A DNA stretch of 64,000 nucleotides from Bradyrhizobium barranii subsp. apii (GCF_011516635.5 NZ_CP096255.1:6756501-6820500); one strand, 5' to 3'; shown: positions 18,105 through 26,237, counted from the stretch's first letter. The notes: generated by a model not told the origin, from the letters alone. Numbers and translations: made by a program.

Positions 18105-19217
18105 ATGACTACGCCCCCGCGGCACCGCATCACACGGCTGATTGTCGCGCTCGCCGTGACTTCGGCGATCATGACTTCAGCGATCATGACTTCGGCGATC
18201 GTCCTGCCCCGCGCGGCGCACGCCGAGGACGGCCAGTTCGACAAGATGCGTGCCAGGATCGCCGCCTTCGTCGCCGACAAGATGGAGAAGCTGGGCGGCT
18301 CGCGCATCGTCTACAGGGTCGATACCGACGGCTTGCGCGAGAGCGTCGTCACGGATTTGCGCGACGATGTCTACAAGACCCTGCGCGAGGGCAAGATCGC
18401 CTTCTCCGGTCTTGCGATCCGCGACGCCGGCGTGGAGGTGAAGATCGCGGATGCCAAGGGCCGCGAACAGCTCGCACGCAAGCTCGCGTCGGCCGCGGAG
18501 GGATTGCCATCGCATGCGCTCAAGGTGACCGATGGCGGCGACGGACTGGTCAGGCTCGCGCCGACCGATGCCGCATCCGCGGCCCGGCTGCGCGATCTCG
18601 TCGAAGATTCCATCGCCATGATCGAGCAGCGCCTCAAGGATGCCGGCATCAACCTCGCCAGCGTCCTGCCGGATGGCACGGATCGCATCCGCATTTTCAT
18701 CCCGGGCATGATGGAGCCCGCCCGCGTGACCGCGGTCTTCGCCAGGAAGGTCAAGGTCAGCTTGCGCCTGATCGACGTCTCGATGCCCGCGGAGCAGGCG
18801 CAATCCGGCACGCCGCCCACGGGCACCGAAGTCCTGCCCGGCTTCAAGGACGAGCGCCATTACCTGGTCGCCAGGGACAGCGCACTCGACGGCGACGACA
18901 TCAGCTATGCCGGCCCGGGATTTGCCAGCGGCACGAAAGACCCGATCGCCTCGTTCCGTTTCAACGGCCGCGGCACGCGGCGCTTTGCCCACGTCACCGA
19001 AGAGAACATCGGAAGGCCCTTCGCCATCGTGCTCGACGGCAAGGTGATCTCCGCCCCCGTGATCCGCGAGCCCATCACCGGCGGCTCGGGCCAGATCTCC
19101 GGCAATTTCACCCTGGAGGAAGCCAATAGCGTCGCGATGCTGCTGCGCGCCGGTTCGCTGCCGGGGCACCTCGACCTCGTCGAGCAGCAGGTCGTGCAAC
19201 CCGCCGCCAAGCCATAA
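18105..19217 (+). CDS. SecD-like periplasmic protein without membrane transporter part
   Basis: 370 aa with a TGAGGA ribosome site. A signal-type N-terminus ends near AAHAEDG. The body resembles the SecD head (P1) region: VYRVDTDGLRESVV, an alpha/beta repeat and a C-terminal block with GRPFAIVLDGKVISAP and ISGNFTLEEANSVAMLLRAGSLP, which are SecD signature phrases. The six membrane helices of true SecD are absent, so this is a solo head-domain protein. The signal-peptide region contains a 15-bp repeat in three copies. No secF or yajC is nearby. Function is not the classical translocase subunit; possibly a periplasmic chaperone or scaffold. Confidence 0.75.
   Translation: MTTPPRHRITRLIVALAVTSAIMTSAIMTSAIVLPRAAHAEDGQFDKMRARIAAFVADKMEKLGGSRIVYRVDTDGLRESVVTDLRDDVYKTLREGKIAFSGLAIRDAGVEVKIADAKGREQLARKLASAAEGLPSHALKVTDGGDGLVRLAPTDAASAARLRDLVEDSIAMIEQRLKDAGINLASVLPDGTDRIRIFIPGMMEPARVTAVFARKVKVSLRLIDVSMPAEQAQSGTPPTGTEVLPGFKDERHYLVARDSALDGDDISYAGPGFASGTKDPIASFRFNGRGTRRFAHVTEENIGRPFAIVLDGKVISAPVIREPITGGSGQISGNFTLEEANSVAMLLRAGSLPGHLDLVEQQVVQPAAKP
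18156..18200 (+). repeat. Three tandem 15-bp units inside the SecD-like signal peptide
   Basis: Units at 18156-18170, 18171-18185 and 18186-18200 read RTGACTTCRGCGATC with changes at two positions (R = A or G), and encode (V/M)TSAI three times. A tandem in-frame expansion of this sort lengthens the hydrophobic signal core by five residues per unit. Confidence 0.85.
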
Positions 19218-19477
19218 GGCTGGTCGCCCTGCGCCCCCGCCCCGTCGGCGCGCCACGGTCGACGACGCCGAAGCCCGCGCCCCGGGGGCCCCGAATCACG
19301 GGCGCGCGACGGCCATGCGCACAACCAACGGGCAATTGCCGAAACGCCCGATCAGGCTAAAATTTGCCTCTTGCGGCATGGCGGCCGAAGGCTTCATTTC
19401 AAGCGGTCGTCATTCGATTTCGGCTATACGTGTCGAGCATACCGACCAGGACTGAAGGCCTTACGCGGGGTTAGTAC

Positions 19478-20284
19478 ATGCCGTCCGGCAGCGCAGACAT
19501 TTCCTCGATCCTCGACCGCATTCTGGATGCGGCGACGGACAACCTCAGGATCGCAAAGATCCTGGTCCAGATGGGCCTCGATCCCAACAACGTCACCTAC
19601 GACGCGATCTTCAACCGGTTGCTGGAGATCTTTGTCCAAAACATTACGCTGGCCAATCTGTTCGCCGCGGTCGGCGCCGGCTTCTTCGTCGCCACCCTCC
19701 TGATGCGGACGATGGTGCCGCTGCGCGTCGCCAACATGGTCGGCTGTGCATTCTTCGCCGTTTTCGGCGCGCTCTCGGCCAACGTCTCGACCTTCCTCCT
19801 CTATCTGTTGCTGCTTCCGATCAACGCCCTGCGCCTGCGGCAGATGCTCAAGCTGGTCAAGAAGGCGCGCCACGCGGCCGAAGGCGACATGTCGATCGAG
19901 TGGCTCAAGCCGTTCATGACCGAGCGCAGATATCGCAGTGGCGAAACGCTCTTCAAACTGGGCGATCCCGCCAAGGAGATGCTCCTCACGGTCACCGGCA
20001 AGTTCCTGGTCAAGGAGATCAATGTCGAGATCGGGCCCGGAGCCCTCATGGGAGAGCTCGGGTTCCTCACGCCGGACAACCGGCGCACCGGAACGATCGA
20101 ATGCGTCGAGGACGGACAGGTGCTGACGATCACCTATGACCGCCTGCTCGAGATCTATTTTCAGGACCCGCAGTTCGGCTATTACTTCCTGGTGCTGACC
20201 AGCCAGCGCCTGCTGCAAAACATCGATCGCTTGCAGAAGCAGCTGGCGAGCGAGCGGTCAACGACCACGAACCGGATCGCGTGA
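19478..20284 (+). CDS. Membrane protein with cytosolic cyclic-nucleotide-binding-like domain
   Basis: 268 aa. Three hydrophobic segments occur around residues 54-75, 83-100 and 102-118, the last ending at an Arg/Lys-rich stretch (LRLRQMLKLVKKARH). The C-terminal half has the cNMP-binding fold of CRP/CNBD proteins: RYRSGETLFKLGDPAKEML, then GPGALMGELGFLTPDNRRTGT and VLTITYDRLLEIY. The phosphate-binding cassette Arg position appears as RRTGT. No channel pore motif is present, so it is not a potassium channel. Start 19478 lacks a clear ribosome site. Related in type to membrane Crp-like sensors; function unknown. Confidence 0.75.
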   Translation: MPSGSADISSILDRILDAATDNLRIAKILVQMGLDPNNVTYDAIFNRLLEIFVQNITLANLFAAVGAGFFVATLLMRTMVPLRVANMVGCAFFAVFGALSANVSTFLLYLLLLPINALRLRQMLKLVKKARHAAEGDMSIEWLKPFMTERRYRSGETLFKLGDPAKEMLLTVTGKFLVKEINVEIGPGALMGELGFLTPDNRRTGTIECVEDGQVLTITYDRLLEIYFQDPQFGYYFLVLTSQRLLQNIDRLQKQLASERSTTTNRIA

Positions 20285-20297
20285 ACGGCGCCGCGGC

Positions 20298-20939
20298 TCA
20301 GCTCAGTAGCAGCGCCATTCCCGGATCGCCCTTCTCCATCGCGCGCCGGTAGGCCGGGCGGGCACCGACGCGGCCGAGATATTTGATCACATTCGGGCAG
20401 CGCGACAGGTCATAGGGCTGGAAGTAGCGCATCGTGGTGAGCGAGAAGCCCATCATGATGTCGGCGGTGGTGAAGGTGTCGCCCGCCAGATATTCGGCGT
20501 CGCGAGCACGTGCATCGACGAGGTCGAAGGCGCGGTCGGTACGCCCTCTGCTCGCGACCAGCATCGGATTGTCCCCGGCAAGCTTGAGCCGGTTCAGGAT
20601 CATCAGCCGGCCCATGCCGGCCTGCAGCGTGCCGTTGGCGAAGTGAAACCAGTACAGGAACTGCGCGAAATCAGGATGATCAGGGGGGAGCGCAAGGCGT
20701 CCATCGCCGTATTTGGCCATGATGTAATCGACGATGGCGCCGGACTCGGCGAGAACGAGGTCGCCGTCGGTGATCACGGGCGCACTCCCGATCGGATGCA
20801 ACGCCTTGTAGTCGGGCGGCGCCAGCATGGTGACGGAATCGCGCGCGTAGCGCTTCAGTTCGTAGGGAATTCCCAGTTCCTCGCAGAGCCAGACGATGCG
20901 CTCGGATTGCGACTTGCCGAGATGGTGGACGGTGAGCAT
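20298..20939 (-). CDS. Glutathione S-transferase
   Basis: 213 aa. The N-terminal thioredoxin-fold domain begins MLTVHHLGKSQSERIVW and contains the cis-Pro/glutathione-binding stretch GSAPVITDGDLVLAESGAI, with the ES (Glu-Ser) pair typical of GSTs. The C-terminal helical domain follows. The class is probably bacterial beta or theta-like, with Ser (KSQS) as the likely activating residue; a substrate cannot be named. Convergent with the CNBD membrane gene, 13 nt between stops. Confidence 0.88.
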   Translation of the reverse strand: MLTVHHLGKSQSERIVWLCEELGIPYELKRYARDSVTMLAPPDYKALHPIGSAPVITDGDLVLAESGAIVDYIMAKYGDGRLALPPDHPDFAQFLYWFHFANGTLQAGMGRLMILNRLKLAGDNPMLVASRGRTDRAFDLVDARARDAEYLAGDTFTTADIMMGFSLTTMRYFQPYDLSRCPNVIKYLGRVGARPAYRRAMEKGDPGMALLLS

Positions 20940-20990
20940 GGCGTCTCCTGCGACCGTGAGTTGGACCTGCCGTGACGCCGCATCTTAACT

Positions 20991-21070
20991 CGTCATTGCG
21001 AGCGCAGCGAAGCAATCCAGACTGCGACCGCGGAAAGACTCTGGATTGCTTCGCTGCGCTCGCAATGACG
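20991..21070. repeat. Perfect 31-bp inverted repeat with 18-nt loop
   Basis: Arms at 20991-21021 and 21040-21070 are exact reverse complements over 31 nt; the loop is 21022-21039. The arms contain GAGCGCAGCGAAGCAATCC, a sequence typical of the widespread intergenic palindromes of Bradyrhizobium-type genomes. It lies between the GST start and the cytochrome b561 gene end. It would form a very stable hairpin in RNA or a cruciform in DNA. Confidence 0.9.
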
Positions 21071-21086
21071 ATGGGGAGGGACCGCC

Positions 21087-21638
21087 CTACCCAGCCTCGT
21101 CCGTCACCATCCGCGCCACGACGCGGTCGCGGCGGATGAAGTGGTGCCAGAGGGCAGCGACCACGTGAATCGCGATCAGCGCCAGCAGCGCATAGGCAAA
21201 GAGGATGTGGCGGTCCTCATAGGCGCCCGCCGCCGCACGGTCCGGAGAGGTGAATTGCGGCACGTGAAACAGGCCGAAGAAATCGGAATAATCAGGCGTA
21301 CGCGCGCCGGAATGCGCCCAGCCCAGCATCGCGACCAGGATGACCACGAGATAGAGCGCGCCGTGGCTGACATGGGCCGCGATCTTCTGCCAGCGCGAGG
21401 TTTCAGGCGGCATCACGGGCGTCGGGTTGACGGCGCGCCAGGCCAGGCGCAGCACGGTCAGCAGCAGGATCACATAGCCGATATCGGCGTGGATCGAGCG
21501 GTAAAAGAAGCGGTCGGGACGCGCCGGGATGTGGTTCATCCACCAGCCGAAGCCGATCATGGCGAGGATGGCCAGCGCCAAAATCCAGTGCAGCCACCGG
21601 GAAACGCTGCCCCAGCCGTTACTGGTATTTCTGATCAT
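21087..21638 (-). CDS. Cytochrome b561
   Basis: 183 aa from ATG 21638, chosen because GGAGAG is 5-10 nt upstream; the frame continues upstream without family features. Four membrane segments, with haem-ligand histidines expected in VSRWLHWILAL (helix 1), YRSIHADIGYVIL (helix 2), HVSHGALYLVVIL (helix 3) and ALIAIHVVAALWHHF (helix 4). Family function is quinone/superoxide electron transfer in the inner membrane. Monocistronic in appearance; divergent from murI. Confidence 0.9.
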   Translation of the reverse strand: MIRNTSNGWGSVSRWLHWILALAILAMIGFGWWMNHIPARPDRFFYRSIHADIGYVILLLTVLRLAWRAVNPTPVMPPETSRWQKIAAHVSHGALYLVVILVAMLGWAHSGARTPDYSDFFGLFHVPQFTSPDRAAAGAYEDRHILFAYALLALIAIHVVAALWHHFIRRDRVVARMVTDEAG

Positions 21639-21807
21639 GTCGGCTCTCCGGAGTTTTGCGGATATGTCCCCGTCCGCAGCGCAGCTGCTGATAGCGGGAA
21701 CTTGCGGCAACCGTGAAATTGAATCGTTCCAAATTGGTCCCAAACGGCCCCGCCGCAAAACCGCCCCAAAAACCGAATGGTAACCATGGTGCCCTTAAGG
21801 TAGCGAC

Positions 21808-22605
21808 GTGACCTATTCCCCGACGATCCTGGTGTTCGATTCCGGCCTTGGCGGACTCACGGTGCTCCGCGAGGTCGTGGCTGCGCGCCCGGACGCGCAT
21901 TTCGTCTATGTCGCCGACGATGCCTTCTTCCCCTATGGCCACCACAGCGAGGACGAGATCATCGCCCGCGTCGTGCCGCTGATGGGCGAACTGATTGGCA
22001 CGCACGATCCTGACCTCATCGTCATCGCCTGCAACACGGCGTCCACCCTAGTCCTATCTCACTTGCGCGCCGCTTATTCCCTGCCCTTCGTCGGCACCGT
22101 GCCGGCGATCAAGCCCGCCTGCGCGCAGTCGAAGACCCGCCGCGTCTCGGTGCTCGGCACCAAGGGCACGGTGAAGCGCGAATACACCAAGGCGCTGATC
22201 CGCGATTTCGGGCTCGGTTGCGAGGTGACATTGGTCGGCTCGCCCGAGCTCGCCTCTCTGGCAGAAGCAGCGCTCAGCGGCCATCCGATCAGCGACGGCG
22301 ACATCCTCGCCGAACTCGCCCCCTGCTTCGTCGGTGACCCCGCGGACGCGACATCGCGCACCGACACCGTTGTGCTCGCCTGCACGCATTACCCGCTGCT
22401 GCTCGACCGGATGAAGACGCTCGCGCCCTGGCCGGTCGAATGGATCGACCCCGCGCCCGCCATCGCCCGCCGCGTCTCCGACCTGCTCGGCACGCAAATC
22501 GGCGGCATCGCGCAGTCCGGCGCCGAGATGATCTTCACCTCGAACCGCGTGCATGGTCTTTCGGCCACGCTGACGCCGTTCTTCGGCGGCCGCGCGCTGG
22601 CCTGA
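21808..22605 (+). CDS. murI: Glutamate racemase
   Basis: 265 aa from GTG 21808; no in-frame ATG is available nearby. Interconverts L- and D-glutamate for peptidoglycan. Catalytic cysteines lie in IACNTAST and LACTHYPLLLD, and the N-terminal VFDSGLGGLTV and YVADDAFFPYG motifs are conserved (the latter is usually GDxxxxPYG). Length is normal. The gene starts about 170 nt from the divergent cytochrome gene and is followed by the broken aldolase gene. Confidence 0.96.
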   Translation: MTYSPTILVFDSGLGGLTVLREVVAARPDAHFVYVADDAFFPYGHHSEDEIIARVVPLMGELIGTHDPDLIVIACNTASTLVLSHLRAAYSLPFVGTVPAIKPACAQSKTRRVSVLGTKGTVKREYTKALIRDFGLGCEVTLVGSPELASLAEAALSGHPISDGDILAELAPCFVGDPADATSRTDTVVLACTHYPLLLDRMKTLAPWPVEWIDPAPAIARRVSDLLGTQIGGIAQSGAEMIFTSNRVHGLSATLTPFFGGRALA

Positions 22606-22666
22606 CCTTGCGCCTCGACGGCGCGCTGCTAGGCTTCGCCGTCGCCATCTTCGCAGGTTCATCCCC

Positions 22667-23440
22667 ATGCCGGTCCCCGCAACGCCGCTCAATCGCCTCC
22701 GCCAATTGTGGAGCGAAGGGCGCCCCGCCTTCGGCGCAATCGCGACAATCCCGAGCGTGCAGACCGTACAGATCATGGCGCGCTCGCTCGACTGGATCAT
22801 CGTCGATCTCGAGCATGGCCCGATTGGCTTGACCGAAGCGCATGCGATGATCGCGGCCACGACAGGCACGCCATGCACGCCCCTGGTGCGGATCGCGGCG
22901 AACGAGCCGTGGCTTGCGAAAGCGCCGATGGACATCGGCGCCTTCGGCATCAATTTCCCGATGATCACCAATCGCGCCGAAGCCGAGAAGGCGGTGCGCA
23001 GCGTGCGCTATCCGCCGCGCGGCGATCGTCTCTGGGGTCCGTTCCGCGCGCCGTTCCGCTGGGGCCAGTCGATGCCGGACTACATGGCCAGCGCCGACGA
23101 CGAGATGATCTGCATGATCACCATCGAGCATGTCGAGGCCGTCAATCGCATCGACGAGATCATGGCGACGCCGGGCATCGACGTCGCGGTGATCGGCCCC
23201 GGCGATCTCGCGACGTCCATCAACAAGCGCGGGCAGATGGACGATCCGGAATTGCTGGAGCTGGTCGCCCGCGCCGAGGCCGGTATCCTCAAGAGCGGCG
23301 TGCCAATCGGGGGTGTGGCCCGCACTGCAGACTAGGCCAACGCCCTGGTCGACCGCGGTTATCGCGCGATCGCGCTGGGTTTCGACTGGTCGCTGTTCCA
23401 GCGCGGCATCATGGCGGCGTTCGAGGGAATCAAGCGCTGA
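22667..23440 (+). pseudogene. HpcH/HpaI-family aldolase interrupted by an in-frame TAG
   Basis: From ATG 22667 the frame encodes an HpcH/HpaI aldolase (2-keto-3-deoxy-acid aldolase type): DWIIVDLEHGPIGL, the metal site MITIEHVEAVNRIDEI and VAVIGPGDLATSI. It ends at TAG 23333-23335, but the same frame continues without gaps for another 34 codons (ANALVDRGYRAIALGFDW to GIKR) to TGA at 23440, which is the expected C-terminus. A CAG or GAG to TAG change would explain it. Either a recent nonsense mutation or a base-call error. The truncated product would lack the last alpha-beta unit of the barrel. Confidence 0.88.
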
Positions 23441-23509
23441 ACGAGCCGATCGCGGCCTTGCCGGGAACTGCGACGCTGCTAGGGTCGGCGGTTCCAGGGA
23501 GGAAGAACC

Positions 23510-23893
23510 ATGCTCAAAAAGACTTTACTCGCTCTCGCCTTCACCAGCCTCGCCGTTGCGGCCTTCGCCCAGCAGACCGGCATCAAGCGGACCCCACGGC
23601 AGAAGGTCGAATTTCCCGACGGCTACAACACCGTCACCGCCATCGCAGAGGTCCCGGCGGGCGGCGCGGCCGGACGCCATACCCATCCTGGGGTCGAAAC
23701 CGGCTACGTGCTCGAAGGCGAGCTGAATCTCCTCATCGACGGCCAGCCGGAGAAAACCCTGAAAGCCGGGGATTCCTACCAGATCCCGGCAGGCGTCGTG
23801 CACGACGCCAAGGCTCATGGCGACAAGGCCATGAAAGTGCTTGGAGTTTATATCGTCGACAAGACCAAGCCGCTGGCCTCGCCGGCGCCCTGA
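23510..23893 (+). CDS. Cupin-domain periplasmic protein
   Basis: 127 aa, preceded by GGGAGGAAG. Signal peptide of about 20 residues with an Ala-x-Ala type end (AAFAQQ). Cupin motif 1 is GRHTHPGVETGYVLEGELN (two His, one Glu, metal ligands), motif 2 is GDSYQIPAGVVHDAKA (His). A metal-binding beta-barrel, with oxygenase, isomerase or ligand-binding activity unknown. Downstream is a perfect 9-bp hairpin (23944-23964). Confidence 0.85.
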   Translation: MLKKTLLALAFTSLAVAAFAQQTGIKRTPRQKVEFPDGYNTVTAIAEVPAGGAAGRHTHPGVETGYVLEGELNLLIDGQPEKTLKAGDSYQIPAGVVHDAKAHGDKAMKVLGVYIVDKTKPLASPAP

Positions 23894-23943
23894 TGCGGCA
23901 AACCGACCGGCCCCAGGCGGGTTGGTTCGTGCTAGAGCACGCG

Positions 23944-23964
23944 GCGAGCGGGCCACCCGCTCGC
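23944..23964 (+). terminator. Hairpin downstream of cupin gene
   Basis: GCGAGCGGG (23944-23952) and CCCGCTCGC (23956-23964) pair perfectly over a 3-nt loop, followed shortly by TGCACATATTTTAG. It could be an intrinsic terminator for the cupin gene, though the T run is interrupted. Confidence 0.45.
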
Positions 23965-23999
23965 TGCACATATTTTAGTCCGCAGGAACCGAAAGACCC

Positions 24000-24767
24000 A
24001 TGCGCGGGACGTCCAAGACCATTTCGCTGCCGCGCCGCCTGATTTGCGACCTCATGCGGGCGTCGATGGACGTGCCATTCGTCTCGCTCTCCCGCCCTCT
24101 CAATATCCGCCCCCTGCTGGAGGCGCGTGCGGGAGCGATTGCGCCCTCCGGCTGGGCCGCAATGTTCGTCAAGGCCTTTGCCCTGGTCGCCAGGGACGAG
24201 CCGGTCCTGCGCACCGTCTACGCCAAATGGCCTTGGCCGATGCTCTACGAGCTGCCCAATAGCGTGGCGTCGGTGGCGATCGCCCGGGTCCAAGACGGCG
24301 AGGAATGCGTGATGCCGCAGCGAATCGCGGCTCCCGAAGCCATGGCGCTGGCCGCGGTGGACGCCGAAATCCGGCGTGCCAAGACGGCCCCGATCGACGA
24401 TATCCCGATGTTCCGCAAGATCATGCGGGCCACCCGCCTGCCGCTGCCGCTGCGGCGGCTGTGCTGGGCGGTCGGGCTGAATTTCGGCCGACAGCGCGGC
24501 AATTGGTTCGGCAGTTTTGCCGTGAGCTCAGTGGCCGCCTATGGCGGTGGCGAGCTCCATCCCATCACGCCGGGCCCGTTCATCGTCAGCTATGGGGTGG
24601 TCGAGGGCGACCAGACCATCCATGTCGTGATCCGCTGGGACCACCGGGTGACCGACGCCGCCCTCATTGCCCGGGTCCTGACCCGGCTGGAACAGGTCCT
24701 GAACACTGAAATCGCTGCCGAATTGCGCGCGGCCGGGCCGAAGCCGATCCGGGCGGTCCGGACATGA
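24000..24767 (+). CDS. 2-oxoacid-dehydrogenase acyltransferase-like protein
   Basis: 255 aa. The C-terminal third resembles the catalytic domain of 2-oxo acid dehydrogenase E2 or chloramphenicol acetyltransferase proteins: IHVVIRWDHRVTDAALIARVL, a DHRxxD-type motif with the catalytic His but Ala where Gly usually follows. Middle phrases GAIAPSGWAAMFVKAFALVA and GNWFGSFAVSSVAAYGGGELHPI support the fold. There is no lipoyl or E1/E3-binding domain. The start at ATG 24000 is plausible, without a strong ribosome site. Role unknown; the rpsD promoter lies just after its stop. Confidence 0.65.
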   Translation: MRGTSKTISLPRRLICDLMRASMDVPFVSLSRPLNIRPLLEARAGAIAPSGWAAMFVKAFALVARDEPVLRTVYAKWPWPMLYELPNSVASVAIARVQDGEECVMPQRIAAPEAMALAAVDAEIRRAKTAPIDDIPMFRKIMRATRLPLPLRRLCWAVGLNFGRQRGNWFGSFAVSSVAAYGGGELHPITPGPFIVSYGVVEGDQTIHVVIRWDHRVTDAALIARVLTRLEQVLNTEIAAELRAAGPKPIRAVRT

Positions 24768-24784
24768 TTTCGGGGCTATTCGCA

Positions 24785-24814
24785 TTGACAGAACGGCCCA
24801 AACCCACCTAAAAG
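24785..24814 (+). promoter_or_regulatory. Probable sigma-70-type promoter of rpsD
   Basis: A perfect TTGACA at 24785-24790 and TAAAAG at 24809-24814 are 18 nt apart, about 150 nt before the rpsD ATG. Two mutually exclusive hairpins lie in the predicted leader. Confidence 0.55.
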
Positions 24815-24822
24815 CCGCCTGC

Positions 24823-24857
24823 TCGCGGGCCGATTTCGGCCCGCGAAGCGTTTCGCG
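24823..24857 (+). other. Alternative hairpins in the rpsD leader
   Basis: TCGCGGGCCGA (24823-24833) pairs perfectly with TCGGCCCGCGA (24836-24846). A second stem, CGCGAA (24842-24847) with TTCGCG (24852-24857), uses part of the first stem's right arm, so the two cannot form together. This is a candidate for leader regulation of S4 or attenuation; no T run, so not a plain terminator. Confidence 0.5.
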
Positions 24858-24966
24858 ACCCGTGGTCCTCTCCCTTAAGCTTTGGGGATCGGACCTGTCA
24901 GTGCCGGGCCCAGCCCGTCACACAGGAGGGCGCGTTTCCTCAAACCATGTACCTGAAGAGGACGCG

Positions 24967-25584
24967 ATGACTAAGCGCAGTGAGGCGAAGTACAAACTCG
25001 ATCGCCGTATGGGCCAGAACATCTGGGGCCGCCCGAAGAGCCCCGTCAATCGCCGCGAGTACGGCCCCGGCCAGCACGGCCAGCGCCGCAAGGGCAAGCT
25101 CTCCGACTTCGGCGTGCAGCTGCGCGCCAAGCAGAAGCTGAAGGGCTATTACGCCAACATTTCCGAGCGTCAGTTCCACGGCATCTATGTCGAGGCGAGC
25201 CGCCTCAAGGGTGACACCGGCGAGAACCTGATCGGTCTCCTGGAGCGTCGTCTCGACGCGGTCGTATACCGCGCCAAGTTCGTCTCCACGATCTTCGCCG
25301 CGCGCCAGTTCATCAACCACGGCCACGTCAAGGTGAACGGCCGCAAGGTCAACATCTCGAGCTACCAGCTCAAGATCGGTGACGTGATCGAGGTCAAGGA
25401 AGCCTCCAAGCAGCTCGCCCACGTGCTCGAAGCCAGCCAGCTCCCCGAGCGCGACACCCCCGACTATCTCGAAGTCGACCACGGCAAGATGACCGCCAAG
25501 TACGTGCGCATCCCCGGCCTCTCCGACGTGCCGTTCCCGGTGCAGATGGAGCCGCATCTGGTCGTCGAATTCTATTCGCGCTAA
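24967..25584 (+). CDS. rpsD: 30S ribosomal protein S4
   Basis: 205 aa from ATG 24967 (MTKRSEAKYKLDRRMG). Family phrases include GRPKSPVNRREYGPGQHGQ, the S4 RNA-binding region LERRLDAVVYRAKFVSTIFA and RQFINHGHVKVNGRKVNI. Binds 16S rRNA early in 30S assembly and acts in decoding accuracy. It is solitary here, away from the alpha operon, as in many alphaproteobacteria. Own promoter upstream and intrinsic terminator directly after. Confidence 0.98.
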   Translation: MTKRSEAKYKLDRRMGQNIWGRPKSPVNRREYGPGQHGQRRKGKLSDFGVQLRAKQKLKGYYANISERQFHGIYVEASRLKGDTGENLIGLLERRLDAVVYRAKFVSTIFAARQFINHGHVKVNGRKVNISSYQLKIGDVIEVKEASKQLAHVLEASQLPERDTPDYLEVDHGKMTAKYVRIPGLSDVPFPVQMEPHLVVEFYSR

Positions 25585-25605
25585 TAGTTCGGCAGAACGA
25601 CATTC

Positions 25606-25634
25606 AAAGGCCCCGGTTCACCGGGGCCTTTTTG
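25606..25634 (+). terminator. Intrinsic terminator after rpsD
   Basis: AAAGGCCCCGG (25606-25616), TTCA loop, CCGGGGCCTTT (25621-25631), then a T-rich tail. A textbook stem of 11 bp 22 nt after the rpsD stop. Confidence 0.9.
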
Positions 25635-25698
25635 TTTGAGCCGGCGATTCCCATGTCTCAGGCCATCTGTGCTATGATTGCACATCGCGGAGTTGAGC

Positions 25699-25920
25699 AT
25701 GACTCGTCTTCTGGAAGAGGCCTTCAGCAAAGTTTCCGGCCTGCCCGATTCAGAGCAGGACGAACTGGCGCGGACCATGCTTGAGCTTGCCGGGGTCGAT
25801 CAGCCACCAATCCAGCTGACGGCGGCGGAAGAGGCAGATCTCGCCGAAGCCGAAATCGCCCGCGGCGAGCTGGCCAGCGCCGACGAAGTCCGCGCGATGT
25901 GGGCTAAGCACGGCCTGTGA
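25699..25920 (+). CDS. Antitoxin of a ParDE/RelBE-type module
   Basis: 73 aa from ATG 25699 with a GGAG ribosome site. The frame could begin further upstream at 25678, but the chosen start has the better site. Sequence is acidic and helical: LLEEAFSKVSGLPDSEQDELA then a C-terminal region with ELASADEVRAMWAKHGL, typical of addiction-module antitoxins that are followed by ParE/RelE toxins. Its stop overlaps the toxin GTG start (GTGA arrangement). The toxin reading frame is broken, so the antitoxin may be left as an orphan. Confidence 0.7.
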   Translation: MTRLLEEAFSKVSGLPDSEQDELARTMLELAGVDQPPIQLTAAEEADLAEAEIARGELASADEVRAMWAKHGL

Positions 25921-26200
25921 AGGTCCGCTATACGAAGCGGGCGCTCGCCCAATCGACCAAATTCTGACCTACATCGAGGCGCACTCGCCCCAAGGCGCAG
26001 GCCACGTGCGCGGCCGCATTGTCGCTCTCATAGCATTGCTAGAGACCTACCCCCACGCAGGTCGAACGACTACGCGTGCATACGTCCGTCGCTTGCCGGT
26101 CAACCCTTATCCCTATCTGATCGATTATCGTGTGACCTAGACAGAAATCGTTATTATGCGGTTTCGTCACGCCGCCCGGCGTCCACCCAGAGCTCGCTAA
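25917..26200 (+). pseudogene. ParE/RelE-type toxin, frameshifted and with an internal stop
   Basis: Begins GTG at 25917 (VKVRYTKRALAQ), overlapping the antitoxin stop. The frame is lost at the AA pair at 25951-25952; adding one A restores IDQILTYIEAHSPQG and then GRIVALIALLETYPHAGRTTTRAYVRRLPVNPYPYLIDYRVT, a clear ParE/RelE core with the C-terminal YPYLIDYRV. TAG at 26138-26140 then interrupts the frame, which continues as TEIVIMRFRHAARRPPRAR to TAA at 26198-26200. Two independent lesions make it a decayed toxin rather than a sequencing slip. Confidence 0.75.
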
Positions 26201-26237
26201 CCGCGAGCGAGTGCCATTCCCCTCAGGGAGCAAGTTG

